A stretch of 10,008 bases of DNA from the NCBI GenBank assembly GCA_002479715.1, contig DLOT01000058.1, positions 1-10,008 on the forward strand, given 5' to 3'. This document shows positions 1-6,888 of this stretch, in pieces. Each line of letters begins with the position of its first letter. Position 1 is the stretch's first letter. Under the pieces are notes generated by a model that saw nothing but the letters and a program-made list of their open reading frames with translations, ran no database searches and was not told where the DNA came from. A program made the position numbers and the translations under genes. This DNA comes from Ruminococcus sp. UBA7477. Its GTDB lineage: Bacteria > Bacillota > Clostridia > Oscillospirales > Ruminococcaceae.

Positions 1-987
1 GAGGTCAAAGCGGAAGCCGTCGAGCTTATATTCCTCCGCCCAAAACCTGACCGAGTCGATTATGTATCTTCTGACCATAGCGTGTTCGGAAGCGATCTCG
101 TTGCCGACCCCCGAGCCGTTTGAAAATTTTCCGTCCGCCAGACGGTAGTAGTAATCGGGAAATGTCATGTTAAACCATGACTTCTCGGTGTGATATGTAT
201 GGTTATAAACAACGTCCATGATAACGCCTATGCCGTTTTTATGAAGAGCCGCAATAAGCGTTTTCAGCTCACGGATCCTTGACTCCGGCTCGTCGGGAGC
301 GGTAGAATAGCTTCCCTCGGGACAGTTGTAGTTTTTGGGGTCATAGCCCCAGTTATACTCCTGCTTGTCCGGTCGGCTCTCATCGACCGTTGCAAAGTCA
401 TAGATCGGCAAAAGCTGAACATGGGTTATCCCAAGCTCTTTAAGATGCTCCAGCCCGACAGCCACGCCCTCGCTGTAAAGACCGCTTTCAGACATTCCGA
501 GAAATTTTCCCCGCCATTTGACAGAAACGCCGCTGCTCTCATCAATAGAAAAATCTCTTATATGACATTCATAGACGACCGCGTCGCAGGGACATTTTAT
601 CTCAGGTCGCGGAATGTCGTCCCAGCCCTCGGGATCGGTCTTTTTCAGATCGACGATCGCCCCTCTGTCGCCGCCTACTCCGCAAGCGACCGCGTATATA
701 TCAGCCGCCTCTTTCAGATATCTGTGTTCAAATTCAAACACATAGGTATAATAAAACCCGACAAGGCTTCTCAGTATCTCCACCTGCCAGCAGCCTGTCC
801 AGTGCCTCTCCAACGGGAGGGTCTCAATGGTATTGTTACCTGTGCCGTCGGCATAGATGCGGATATAAACGCCGGTCGCCGTAGGAGACCAAGTCCTGAA
901 AATCGTTTTATCGGGCAAAAGCTCAACACCGAGCGGCCCGCCGTAATAATTTTCACTGTCAAATTTTTCGTAGTCCGTTATTTGCAT
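1..987 (-). CDS. pulA: Type I pullulanase (GH13), N-terminal 329 residues, cut by window edge
   Basis: This glycogen/alpha-glucan debranching enzyme hydrolyses alpha-1,6 links in pullulan, branched maltodextrins or glycogen. I translated it by hand from the ATG at 987; it stays open to base 1, so only about half of a usual 650-720 residue protein is present. Residues ~15-90 resemble a CBM48-type N-terminal module. The GH13 barrel follows, with VVYECHIRDFS (137-147), the pullulanase signature YNWGYDP (211-217), conserved region I DVVYNHT (258-264) and region II GFRFDL at the very edge, where D328 should be the catalytic nucleophile. The acid/base Glu and the C-terminal domain lie outside the window. 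The N-terminus (MQITDYEKFD) shows no signal peptide, so the enzyme is probably cytoplasmic, acting on stored glycogen or imported oligosaccharides. The start is 27 nt after the mraY-like stop, with GAAAGGTG upstream. YNWGYDP argues against a branching enzyme or GlgX. Confidence 0.93.
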   Translation of the reverse strand, partial: MQITDYEKFDSENYYGGPLGVELLPDKTIFRTWSPTATGVYIRIYADGTGNNTIETLPLERHWTGCWQVEILRSLVGFYYTYVFEFEHRYLKEAADIYAVACGVGGDRGAIVDLKKTDPEGWDDIPRPEIKCPCDAVVYECHIRDFSIDESSGVSVKWRGKFLGMSESGLYSEGVAVGLEHLKELGITHVQLLPIYDFATVDESRPDKQEYNWGYDPKNYNCPEGSYSTAPDEPESRIRELKTLIAALHKNGIGVIMDVVYNHTYHTEKSWFNMTFPDYYYRLADGKFSNGSGVGNEIASEHAMVRRYIIDSVRFWAEEYKLDGFRFDL

Positions 988-1014
988 AAAAATGCTGCAC
1001 CTTTCGTTTTCACG

Positions 1015-1965
1015 TTATAACGCCGAGATCAGCAGAGCGGCAATCGCCAGCTGGATAACGCCCAAGCGGAATACCACTTGTGTCGCAGACCACTCTTTGT
1101 TCTTTTTAAGATGGTCGTGAATGGGCGTTCTGATGTTTTTCATAAACTGCTTCATATTCAAAAACTTGATGCACGATATTTTCACGAGCGACGCTCCGCC
1201 GTCGATTATCAGCATAGCGCAGGCCGGAACATACAGCAACGGCGATCCGCTTTTCATAAATGCTATTGCCAGGAGCACCCCTATCGCACGGGAGCCTGCA
1301 TCGCCCATCAGCATTCGGCTCGGATTAGCGTTATACCAAAGATAAGCCAAGATGCACATTATCATCACAGCGATCATCATTATAAATCCGCTGTCCGGGC
1401 AAAGTCTGCCTATCAAAAGAGCCGCCGTTCCTAGGGATATCATACTAAGCGTTCCGCAAAGTCCGTCAACGCCGTCCGAGCAGTTAGTGACGTTGATACT
1501 TCCCCACACAAGCGCCGCGCCAAGAGCAACATACAGCCAGCGCGGAAGCGCAGCAGAAGCGCCGAAAAGCGCAAAATCCAGATCGGTTCCGTTATAATGG
1601 CAATATGTGAAAGATGTTCCGACTGCGATCACAAGATCCAGAAGCCCTTTCTTTACTCTTCCCCACGGGATCTTAGCGCTGTCGTCGAAAAATCCCGAAA
1701 GCATTGAAAGAAAAACTGCGGCGAGATAGATGATCCTCTCTGTATTCAGCGGAACGAACAGAGCGCATACAAACGCGAACACGCTGATAAAAATCACACC
1801 CGCGCCTGTAGGCTTTCCCTGCGACTGCATACCGCCTACGGCGTCCTCTTTGCCGTGGTCCTTCGGGAGGATCGTTTTGCCGAGACTCAATGCCGAAAAA
1901 GCAGCAGCAAAAGCCACCGCCAACATAACAGGCAGACCCAACCCGTTCAAAAGGTGATAAAGCAT
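1015..1965 (-). CDS. MraY-like phospho-N-acetylmuramoyl-pentapeptide-transferase family membrane protein
   Basis: This is an integral membrane polyprenyl-phosphate phosphosugar transferase (316 aa, about ten hydrophobic segments). True MraY transfers phospho-MurNAc-pentapeptide from UDP to undecaprenyl phosphate to make lipid I. Motifs in MraY order are KPTGAG (51-56, for the usual PTMGG), FFDD (92-95, catalytic Asp pair), NCSDGVDGL (161-169), NANPSRMLMGDAGS (212-225, with D222) and TPIHDHLKKNKEWSATQVVFR (280-300). The last aligns with the MraY TPLHHH...WSETQVV signature and is absent from WecA-type enzymes, so MraY is the nearest relative. The HHH triplet reads HDH (283-285). The gene lies between a kinase gene and pulA rather than in a mur/fts cluster, so it may be a paralogue with another substrate. 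RBS AAGGAAAG precedes the ATG, and the gap after the kinase stop is 28 nt. Family is well supported; exact substrate is not. Confidence 0.85.
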   Translation of the reverse strand: MLYHLLNGLGLPVMLAVAFAAAFSALSLGKTILPKDHGKEDAVGGMQSQGKPTGAGVIFISVFAFVCALFVPLNTERIIYLAAVFLSMLSGFFDDSAKIPWGRVKKGLLDLVIAVGTSFTYCHYNGTDLDFALFGASAALPRWLYVALGAALVWGSINVTNCSDGVDGLCGTLSMISLGTAALLIGRLCPDSGFIMMIAVMIMCILAYLWYNANPSRMLMGDAGSRAIGVLLAIAFMKSGSPLLYVPACAMLIIDGGASLVKISCIKFLNMKQFMKNIRTPIHDHLKKNKEWSATQVVFRLGVIQLAIAALLISAL

Positions 1966-1993
1966 TTATATCTTTCCTTTCGTTTTGCTGATA

Positions 1994-2935
1994 TCAATAT
2001 CTGAAAGTGCTTCCGCCGATAAACTCTCTTATCAGCGAACGCTTGGGGATAAGTGCAGGATCGGCAGCTTCAAGCTCGCAAAGCAGCTCCGCAAGCTCCT
2101 CAAAGCGTTCAAACGCAGGGTATTCACCCTTGAGAGCCTTGAAATCCTCCAAAATAAACTTTTCATACACATTGACCTCGTAGCCGATAAACGAATCAAT
2201 ATTATACAATGCGTTTTTCTTGTATGGCATTATATAAAGATTTTCGCCGCGTTCAACGCTGTCGAACATATCAAGGCTGCCCGAAAACCCGCGCCCCCTG
2301 TAGAGCTTATCTCTTATAAGTCTTCTCAGCAGTCTTATGCGGGAAGGGTGAATAATATTGCCGCTCGCCGTCTGAAGCCTTGTTCTGACGCTGATATATA
2401 CTCCGCTCGCATAGTCCGACGCCTTGCCGGTCACCATCGGATTAAGCGCATGGATACCCTCCAGAATAACAAGCTCGCCCTTTTTTCGCACGAGCCTTCT
2501 TTTCTTATCCGTTCGCTTCTGAGAAGCAAAGTCGAAGTGCGGGATATCGACCGGCTCGCAGTTAGCGATTCTTTCAAGATGTTCGTTCAACAGATCCATA
2601 TCCACACGATAAGGCGATTCATAGTCAACGTTACCGTTTTCGTCTAAGATAGGCTCATCGCTGTGGAAGAAATACTCATCCATTGAGATGGTATGAGTTT
2701 CATTACCCCAGCCGTCCAAAAGCTCCTCCAGCCTTAGCGCCGAAGTTGTTTTTCCGCTTCCGGACGGACCTGAGAGCAGGATTATCGGCTTATCTTCAGC
2801 CGAATCCCTGATTCCCTGAGCCACCCGCAAGATCCTGTCCGCATATTTTTTCTCGCATTTTTCGACATATTCGGCAGCGTTTTCTCTGAGCTGCCTGTTG
2901 ATCTCCCTTGTTTCTATGATCTTCACGCACTCCAC
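1994..2935 (-). CDS. Uridine kinase / phosphoribulokinase-family P-loop nucleoside kinase (no TGS domain)
   Basis: This is a cytoplasmic P-loop kinase of 313 aa, probably phosphorylating a nucleoside such as uridine/cytidine. An N-terminal helical segment (~10-48) precedes Walker A GPSGSGKT (56-63). Then come SMDEYFF (84-90, with the likely catalytic Asp), DYESPYRVDMDLL (104-116, the uridine-kinase-like substrate loop), the Walker B-like LVILEGIHALNP (155-166) and the basic lid RIRLLRRLIRDK (199-210). This order matches the C-terminal kinase half of the roughly 550-residue Clostridia 'nucleoside kinase' family, but its N-terminal TGS/ThrRS-like half is missing. The start is GTG at 2935, 12 nt after the preceding stop, with only a modest GGGAAA upstream. 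The GTG three codons later (2926) has AGGTGGAG just ahead of it but very close, so the exact start is uncertain by a few residues. Substrate is inferred from family resemblance. Confidence 0.85.
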   Translation of the reverse strand: MECVKIIETREINRQLRENAAEYVEKCEKKYADRILRVAQGIRDSAEDKPIILLSGPSGSGKTTSALRLEELLDGWGNETHTISMDEYFFHSDEPILDENGNVDYESPYRVDMDLLNEHLERIANCEPVDIPHFDFASQKRTDKKRRLVRKKGELVILEGIHALNPMVTGKASDYASGVYISVRTRLQTASGNIIHPSRIRLLRRLIRDKLYRGRGFSGSLDMFDSVERGENLYIMPYKKNALYNIDSFIGYEVNVYEKFILEDFKALKGEYPAFERFEELAELLCELEAADPALIPKRSLIREFIGGSTFRY

Positions 2936-2947
2936 CTGTTTCCCGGC

Positions 2948-4543
2948 TTATTCAAACTTATTGCAAATATCATTGATGTTGTCTGCAAGCTTACCCAGAT
3001 CCTTATTGGTTCTTCCCTCGCTTATTTTGATGAGCTTGGTCAGTCTGTCAAGCGCGGCAAGAAGTCTGTTATATACCGACTTCTGTTTGTTCCGAGCCTG
3101 CTGCTTCCTTTCCGCTTCGACGGGCGGTGCGATCTCAAGAAACTCGCCTGAGACCGGATCAAACTCTGTTCCGCTGAAGGGAGCGAAGGTTTTTACGCCG
3201 AGCCTATCGGAAACAGTTTTCGCAAAGCTCTCGGCGCACGCAGCATCTCCGTGATTAATAAAATACATTTTGGGCTTATTCTCAAAAGCGCTCGCCCATC
3301 TGAGCAGTCCGTCCATGTCGGCATGACCGCTGACGCCCTCAAGCCTTTCTATACGCGCCCTGACCTGAATCTCTTCGCCGAAGATCCTGACCTTTTTCGC
3401 ACCCTCGATAATGCTTCGTCCCAAAGTATTGTATGCTTGATAGCCTGCAAACATTACTGTGCATTCCTCACGCCAGAGATTATGCTTCAGGTGATGCTTG
3501 ATACGCCCTGCCTCACACATTCCGCTGGCTGAGATAATGATCTTCGGTTCCTTATCAAAATTGATAGCCTTTGATTCGTCGGAGGTTACAGCAACGTTAA
3601 GTCCGCTGAAAGCGAGCGGATCAACGCCGCTGCCGACATATTCTATAGCTTCCTCATCGAAGCAGTTTTCCTTATTCATCTGAAATACCTTTGTAGCCTC
3701 GATAGCGAGCGGGCTGTCTATCCACACCTTAAAGTTTTGCTTTTCGACAAGCCCTCTGTCCTTTATTTTCTTGATGAAATAAAGCATTTCCTGGGTTCTG
3801 CCGACGGCAAATGCGGGAATTACAAGATTTCCGCCCTTGGCAAAGGTTTCGTTGATAACATCGGCAAGGCGCTGCTCATAATCGACAGGCGGATTATGGA
3901 GTCTGTCGCCGTAGGTCGATTCCATAACAACATAATCGGCCTCTTTGATATAGCTGGGGTCGCGGATAAGCGGCTGGTTGACATTTCCGATATCCCCCGA
4001 AAATACGATTTTCTCAGTAACATCGCCCTCGGTCAGCCAAAGCTCTATCGAAGCAGAACCGAGCAGATGTCCCGCATCGACAAAGCGCACAGCTATGCCC
4101 TCGGCAATCTCTACCCTTTGGTCATACGGCTGCGGACTGAAAAGCTTTATAGTGTTCTCGGCGTCTGCGATAGTGTAGACCGGCGGAATCTCCTCCTTGC
4201 CGCTGCGCTTGTTTTTGCGGTTTTTCCACGAAGCCTCAAACTCCTGAATATGTGCCGAATCGCGCAGCATTATTGAGCAGAGGTTTGCTGTCGCTTTTGT
4301 CGTGTATATTTTTCCGCCAAATCCGCCAGCAGTCAGCTGCGGCAGCATTCCGGAATGGTCGATATGTGCATGAGTCAGAAAGACAAAATCTATCTGCGAC
4401 GGCAGGCAGGGCAGCTTCACGTTCTCGTAAGTATCCAAACCCTGCTCCATTCCGAAATCGACAATAAACCTCTTTCCGGCAGCCTCCAGATAAGTACAGC
4501 TTCCGGTCACCTCACGACAGGCGCCAATAAACAACATTTTCAT
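2948..4543 (-). CDS. Metallo-beta-lactamase fold, beta-CASP RNA-processing nuclease-like protein
   Basis: This is a 531-residue two-zinc hydrolase of the beta-CASP/RMMBL group (CPSF73/YSH1-like, bacterial 'RNA specificity' MBL proteins), expected to cut RNA in the cytoplasm. Zinc motifs visible are HAHIDHSG (58-65), AGHLLGS (157-163) and FSGDIG (181-186). The beta-CASP insert begins with MESTYGDR (207-214, motif A acid) and VIPAFAVGRTQE (241-252). It continues with SASGMCEAGRIKHHL (338-352, motif B His) and VSGHADMDGL (404-413, motif C His). An RMMBL-type segment (FINHGD, 428-433) follows, then a basic, helical tail from ~475 to 531 beyond the usual core. Start ATG at 4543 has AAGGAGATG upstream at good spacing. 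It is the first gene after the promoter at 4585-4613. All zinc ligands appear intact, so it should be active; the RNA target is unknown. Confidence 0.93.
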   Translation of the reverse strand: MKMLFIGACREVTGSCTYLEAAGKRFIVDFGMEQGLDTYENVKLPCLPSQIDFVFLTHAHIDHSGMLPQLTAGGFGGKIYTTKATANLCSIMLRDSAHIQEFEASWKNRKNKRSGKEEIPPVYTIADAENTIKLFSPQPYDQRVEIAEGIAVRFVDAGHLLGSASIELWLTEGDVTEKIVFSGDIGNVNQPLIRDPSYIKEADYVVMESTYGDRLHNPPVDYEQRLADVINETFAKGGNLVIPAFAVGRTQEMLYFIKKIKDRGLVEKQNFKVWIDSPLAIEATKVFQMNKENCFDEEAIEYVGSGVDPLAFSGLNVAVTSDESKAINFDKEPKIIISASGMCEAGRIKHHLKHNLWREECTVMFAGYQAYNTLGRSIIEGAKKVRIFGEEIQVRARIERLEGVSGHADMDGLLRWASAFENKPKMYFINHGDAACAESFAKTVSDRLGVKTFAPFSGTEFDPVSGEFLEIAPPVEAERKQQARNKQKSVYNRLLAALDRLTKLIKISEGRTNKDLGKLADNINDICNKFE

Positions 4544-4584
4544 ATATCCGCATCTCCTTAAGTTTTCTAATGCATACCCTATTA

Positions 4585-4613
4585 ATTTTACAATATTTTG
4601 CTCTGTATGTCAA
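4585..4613 (-). promoter_or_regulatory. Sigma-70-type promoter for the beta-CASP nuclease operon
   Basis: On the minus strand a perfect -35 TTGACA (4613-4608) is followed by exactly 17 bp and a -10 TAAAAT (4590-4585). The transcript would start near 4578 and give a leader of about 35 nt before the ATG at 4543. It lies just downstream of the ferredoxin terminator, as expected for a new transcription unit. No further promoter-like sequence is evident in the 12-28 nt gaps of the three genes that follow, which supports an operon of four or more genes. Confidence 0.8.
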
Positions 4614-4655
4614 TACAAAACGCAGCAGTTATGCCTTATAAAACTATAAAACAGC

Positions 4656-4695
4656 AATGAAAATCCGCCCTCCCCGAAAAGTCGGGAAAGGCGGA
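4656..4695 (-). terminator. Rho-independent terminator of the ferredoxin gene
   Basis: Read on the minus strand, the arm TCCGCCTTTCCCG pairs with CGGGGAGGGCGGA over 13 bp (two G-T pairs) around a loop of about six bases (4664-4695). The run TTTTCATTGCTGTTTT follows. The hairpin starts 23 nt after the ferredoxin stop codon. The T-run is broken, so strength is uncertain, but the stem is long and GC-rich. There is no T-run on the plus-strand side, so it acts on the minus strand. Confidence 0.8.
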
Positions 4696-4718
4696 AGCAT
4701 TATTATACGAGTATGTAA

Positions 4719-4889
4719 TTACTCAGCCTTGGGAGCGCTAACGGGGCAGGTTGCCGCGCAAGCACCGCAATCGAGGCAGGCATCAGCGTTAATCTCGTAC
4801 TTTCCATCACCCTCAGAGATAGCTCCTACAGGGCATTCGGCAGCGCAGGCGCCGCAGGAAATGCAATCGTCAGAAATCTTGTAAGCCAT
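4719..4889 (-). CDS. Clostridial-type 2[4Fe-4S] ferredoxin, 56 aa
   Basis: This is a small soluble low-potential electron carrier. It has two classic CxxCxxCxxxCP clusters: C9, C12, C15 with C19-P20, and C38, C41, C44 with C48-P49. Length and internal two-fold symmetry match clostridial ferredoxins (about 55 aa). The ATG at 4889 (MAYKISDDC) is chosen because AAAGGAGG sits 9 nt upstream. The frame can be opened further upstream, to 4931, but that would place the RBS inside the gene and add a tail not seen in the family. It is monocistronic, with its own promoter and terminator. It directly follows the IorAB/PaaK cluster, whose oxidoreductase uses ferredoxin, so a partnership is plausible; it could equally serve pyruvate oxidoreductase or hydrogenase. 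Confidence 0.97.
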   Translation of the reverse strand: MAYKISDDCISCGACAAECPVGAISEGDGKYEINADACLDCGACAATCPVSAPKAE

Positions 4890-4898
4890 GTTGAATGA

Positions 4899-4906
4899 CC
4901 TCCTTT
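4899..4906 (-). promoter_or_regulatory. Ribosome binding site that fixes the ferredoxin start
   Basis: AAAGGAGG on the minus strand lies 9 nt before the ATG at 4889. It is the strongest Shine-Dalgarno in the window and excludes the longer reading that starts at 4931. Confidence 0.9.
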
Positions 4907-4935
4907 TGAAATATTGCGGATCTCTCCACACTTAT

Positions 4936-4963
4936 ATGATAGCACAATTTCAGAAAAAAGCAA
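4936..4963 (-). promoter_or_regulatory. Extended -10 promoter of the ferredoxin gene
   Basis: On the minus strand -35 TTGCTT (4963-4958), a 16 bp spacer and TGC-TATCAT (-10 at 4941-4936, with the extended TGn element directly before it). Transcription would begin near 4929, giving a leader of about 40 nt. The rest of the 4890-5031 gap shows no other clear signal. Confidence 0.65.
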
Positions 4964-5031
4964 GCCTTTTTCGACAAATTTTTATTGGCAGGTTTTTTTG
5001 AAACTTATGCATCACATCATTTTAGGGCAAA

Positions 5032-5457
5032 TTAGTTCAGATCGCTCTCCTCGAGCAGCTTGAAGCCCTTTTCAATGAGGACCGAGCTTGTAAAATCATT
5101 GTCATCGACACGCAGCATAACGTATGCCTTGCCGTCCTCACGCGTAATGAAGGAATACATATACTCAACGCCGATATTGTTCTCATAAAGCGTTTCCATA
5201 ACGCTTGCAAGTCCGCCGGGCTTATCCTCAAGCGCTGCCGCAACGACCTTTGTGGCGCGGGCAGAAAATCCGGCATTACTCAACACGCTCATACACTTAT
5301 CGGCATCATTTACGACCACTCTGAGAATGCCGAAATCGGTGGTATCCGCAAGCGACATGGCGCGGATATCTATGCCGTTGTCACCGAGGAGTCTTGTCAC
5401 TGCGGAAATCCTTCCCGGGCGGTTTTCCATAAATATCGAAATCTGCTTTACTGACAT
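5032..5457 (-). CDS. Tandem ACT-domain protein (141 aa), likely aromatic amino-acid sensor
   Basis: This is a stand-alone regulatory-type protein made only of two ACT domains: residues ~4-67 (with FMENRPGRISAVTRLL, 9-24) and ~71-136 (with LEDKPGGLASVMETLYENN, 76-94). Both have the ACT pattern of a beta strand, a PG turn and then a helix. ACT domains bind small ligands, usually amino acids, at dimer interfaces. There is no catalytic or DNA-binding domain. The gene is last in the iorAB/paaK cluster, only 26 nt after the ligase stop. The start is placed at the ATG at 5457: AAAGGA lies 9 nt upstream of it, whereas the earlier in-frame ATG at 5466 abuts that same AAAGGA and is too close. Ligand and partner are inferred from context; the ligase is the obvious partner. 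Confidence 0.9.
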   Translation of the reverse strand: MSVKQISIFMENRPGRISAVTRLLGDNGIDIRAMSLADTTDFGILRVVVNDADKCMSVLSNAGFSARATKVVAAALEDKPGGLASVMETLYENNIGVEYMYSFITREDGKAYVMLRVDDNDFTSSVLIEKGFKLLEESDLN

Positions 5458-5466
5458 ATAGATCAT

Positions 5467-5472
5467 TCCTTT
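5467..5472 (-). promoter_or_regulatory. Ribosome binding site that decides the ACT-protein start
   Basis: AAAGGA on the minus strand sits directly against the ATG at 5466 (0 nt) but 9 nt before the ATG at 5457, so translation should start at 5457. Confidence 0.7.
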
Positions 5473-5483
5473 CTTTTGAGTGC

Positions 5484-6791
5484 TTAAACGAGCTTGCGCC
5501 TGTCGATAACTCTCTGCGCCTTGCCCTCGCTTCTGGGAATGCTGTTAGGCTCGACAAGTCTGATCTTTGCTCTTATGCCGAGCATACTGTGAATATCCTC
5601 GCCGATCTTCTTCTCGACCGCTTCAACGCTCTTGATCGTATCCGAGAACATTTCATCGGTAAGCTCTACCTGGATCTCAAAGGTATCCGTATTGTTGACC
5701 CTGTCAACAACGATCTGATAGTTCGGCGATGCATTAGACATCTTGAGAAGCACGCTTTCGATCTGCGACGGGAATACGTTTACGCCCTTGATAATGAGCA
5801 TATCGTCGCTTCTTCCCATCGGCTTAGTCATTTTTACAAGCGTTCTGCCGCATGAGCATTTTTCTCTTGTCAAAATGCAGATATCTCTTGTTCTGTAGCG
5901 GAGAAGCGGGAACGCTTCCTTGGTGATGCTTGTGAAAACAAGCTCGCCCTTTGAGCCTTCGGGAAGGACCTCGCCTGTATCGGGGTCTATGATCTCGGCG
6001 ATGAAGTGATCCTCGTTGATATGCATACCCGTCTGCTCCTCACACTCAAAGGATACGCCGGGGCCGCTTGTTTCGGTCAGACCATAGATATCGTAAGCCT
6101 TGATACCGAGCAGTCTTTCGATCTCATGACGCATTTCCTCTGTCCAAGGCTCCGCGCCGAAGATGCCGGCTTTAAGCTTTATATCATCAGGTCCATAGCC
6201 CATTTTATGCAGAGATTCACCTATGTATGCAGCATATGACGGTGTGCAGCAAAGAATAGTTGAGCCAAGGTCCATCATAAACTGGATCTGTCTTTCCGTA
6301 TTGCCTGATGACATAGGCAATGTCAGACAGCCGACCTTATGTGAGCCTCCGTTAAGTCCCGGGCCGCCGGTGAACAGGCCGTAGCCGTAGCAGACCTGAC
6401 AAACGTCCTCATTTGTTCCGCCCGCAGCAACGATAGCTCTGGCACAGCAGTCCTCCCAGATATCAAGGTCCTTCTGAGTGTAAAATGCAACCACTCTCTT
6501 GCCTGTCGTTCCGCTCGTTGACTGTATTCTTACGCAGTCGGCAAGAGGCTTTGCAAGCAGTCCGTAGGGGTAGGCATCACGCAGATCGGCCTTCGTAAGG
6601 AAAGGCAGCTTATGCAGATCCTCGATACCCTTGATGTCCTCCGGAGTGACGCCCTTCTCTTCCATAAGCTTCCTGTAGTACGGCACGTTGTCCCAAACGT
6701 GCTTGACCTGAGCGACGAGCCTTTCGCTCTGAAGCTTAACCATTTGCTCTCGGGGCATACACTCGATTTCTTCGTTCCAATATCTTCCCAT
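5484..6791 (-). CDS. paaK: Phenylacetate-CoA ligase (PaaK family, AMP-forming), 435 aa
   Basis: This cytoplasmic adenylate-forming enzyme takes an arylacetate plus ATP and CoA to arylacetyl-CoA, AMP and PPi. Visible motifs are P-loop STSGTTGK (91-98), YGYGLFTGG (135-143), GAEPW (212-216), YGLTET (236-241), LRYRTRD (297-303), a CSCGR pair (312-316), the hinge GRSDDMLIIKGVNVFP (326-341) and C-terminal EGKAQRV (422-428), whose Lys424 is the expected adenylation lysine. Length matches PaaK (about 430-440). ATG 6791 has AAGGAGGAG at good spacing. It lies in the iorAB cluster, which makes arylacetyl-CoA, so it may either release arylacetates or activate scavenged ones. The true acyl substrate (phenylacetate, indoleacetate or 4-hydroxyphenylacetate) cannot be read from sequence. 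Confidence 0.93.
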   Translation of the reverse strand: MGRYWNEEIECMPREQMVKLQSERLVAQVKHVWDNVPYYRKLMEEKGVTPEDIKGIEDLHKLPFLTKADLRDAYPYGLLAKPLADCVRIQSTSGTTGKRVVAFYTQKDLDIWEDCCARAIVAAGGTNEDVCQVCYGYGLFTGGPGLNGGSHKVGCLTLPMSSGNTERQIQFMMDLGSTILCCTPSYAAYIGESLHKMGYGPDDIKLKAGIFGAEPWTEEMRHEIERLLGIKAYDIYGLTETSGPGVSFECEEQTGMHINEDHFIAEIIDPDTGEVLPEGSKGELVFTSITKEAFPLLRYRTRDICILTREKCSCGRTLVKMTKPMGRSDDMLIIKGVNVFPSQIESVLLKMSNASPNYQIVVDRVNNTDTFEIQVELTDEMFSDTIKSVEAVEKKIGEDIHSMLGIRAKIRLVEPNSIPRSEGKAQRVIDRRKLV

Positions 6792-6807
6792 TGGAATCTC
6801 CTCCTTA

Positions 6808-6826
6808 TATAAATTTAGAATTTATA
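6808..6826. repeat. AT-rich palindrome ahead of paaK
   Basis: TATAAATTTAGAATTTATA is an inverted repeat with perfect 8-bp arms around a 3-base centre. It ends just upstream of the paaK Shine-Dalgarno inside the 97-nt gap after the HD-like gene. It could be an operator or an mRNA fold near the RBS, or simply AT-rich chance. The rest of the gap holds no convincing promoter or terminator. Confidence 0.5.
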
Positions 6827-6888
6827 GATCTCAAGGTGATATTAAACTACTTCCGCAGACGGGTCATACAAAAACATATGTCGCCGGC

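Noticed and set aside
421..1020. Plus-strand open frame of 199 codons
   Set aside because: It mirrors the pullulanase gene, which runs open on the minus strand from 987 to 1 with GH13 motifs.
1985..2647. Plus-strand open frame of 220 codons
   Set aside because: It is antisense to the P-loop kinase; the minus strand carries Walker A and the lid motifs.
3737..4276. Plus-strand open frame of 179 codons
   Set aside because: Antisense to the zinc-binding core of the beta-CASP protein; no domain and no RBS.
4719..4931. Longer ferredoxin starting at 4931 (70 aa)
   Set aside because: The AAAGGAGG site would lie inside the gene and the added N-terminus (MWRDPQYFKRR...) is not ferredoxin-like.
4950..4975. 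AAAAAG-GCTTG-CTTTTT structure as a terminator after the ACT gene
   Set aside because: The stem is almost all A-T and it overlaps the ferredoxin -35 element; too weak to call.
6836..6888. Promoter for paaK from TTGTAT or TTGAGA boxes
   Set aside because: Spacing gives poor -10 matches, or would put the transcript start inside the RBS.
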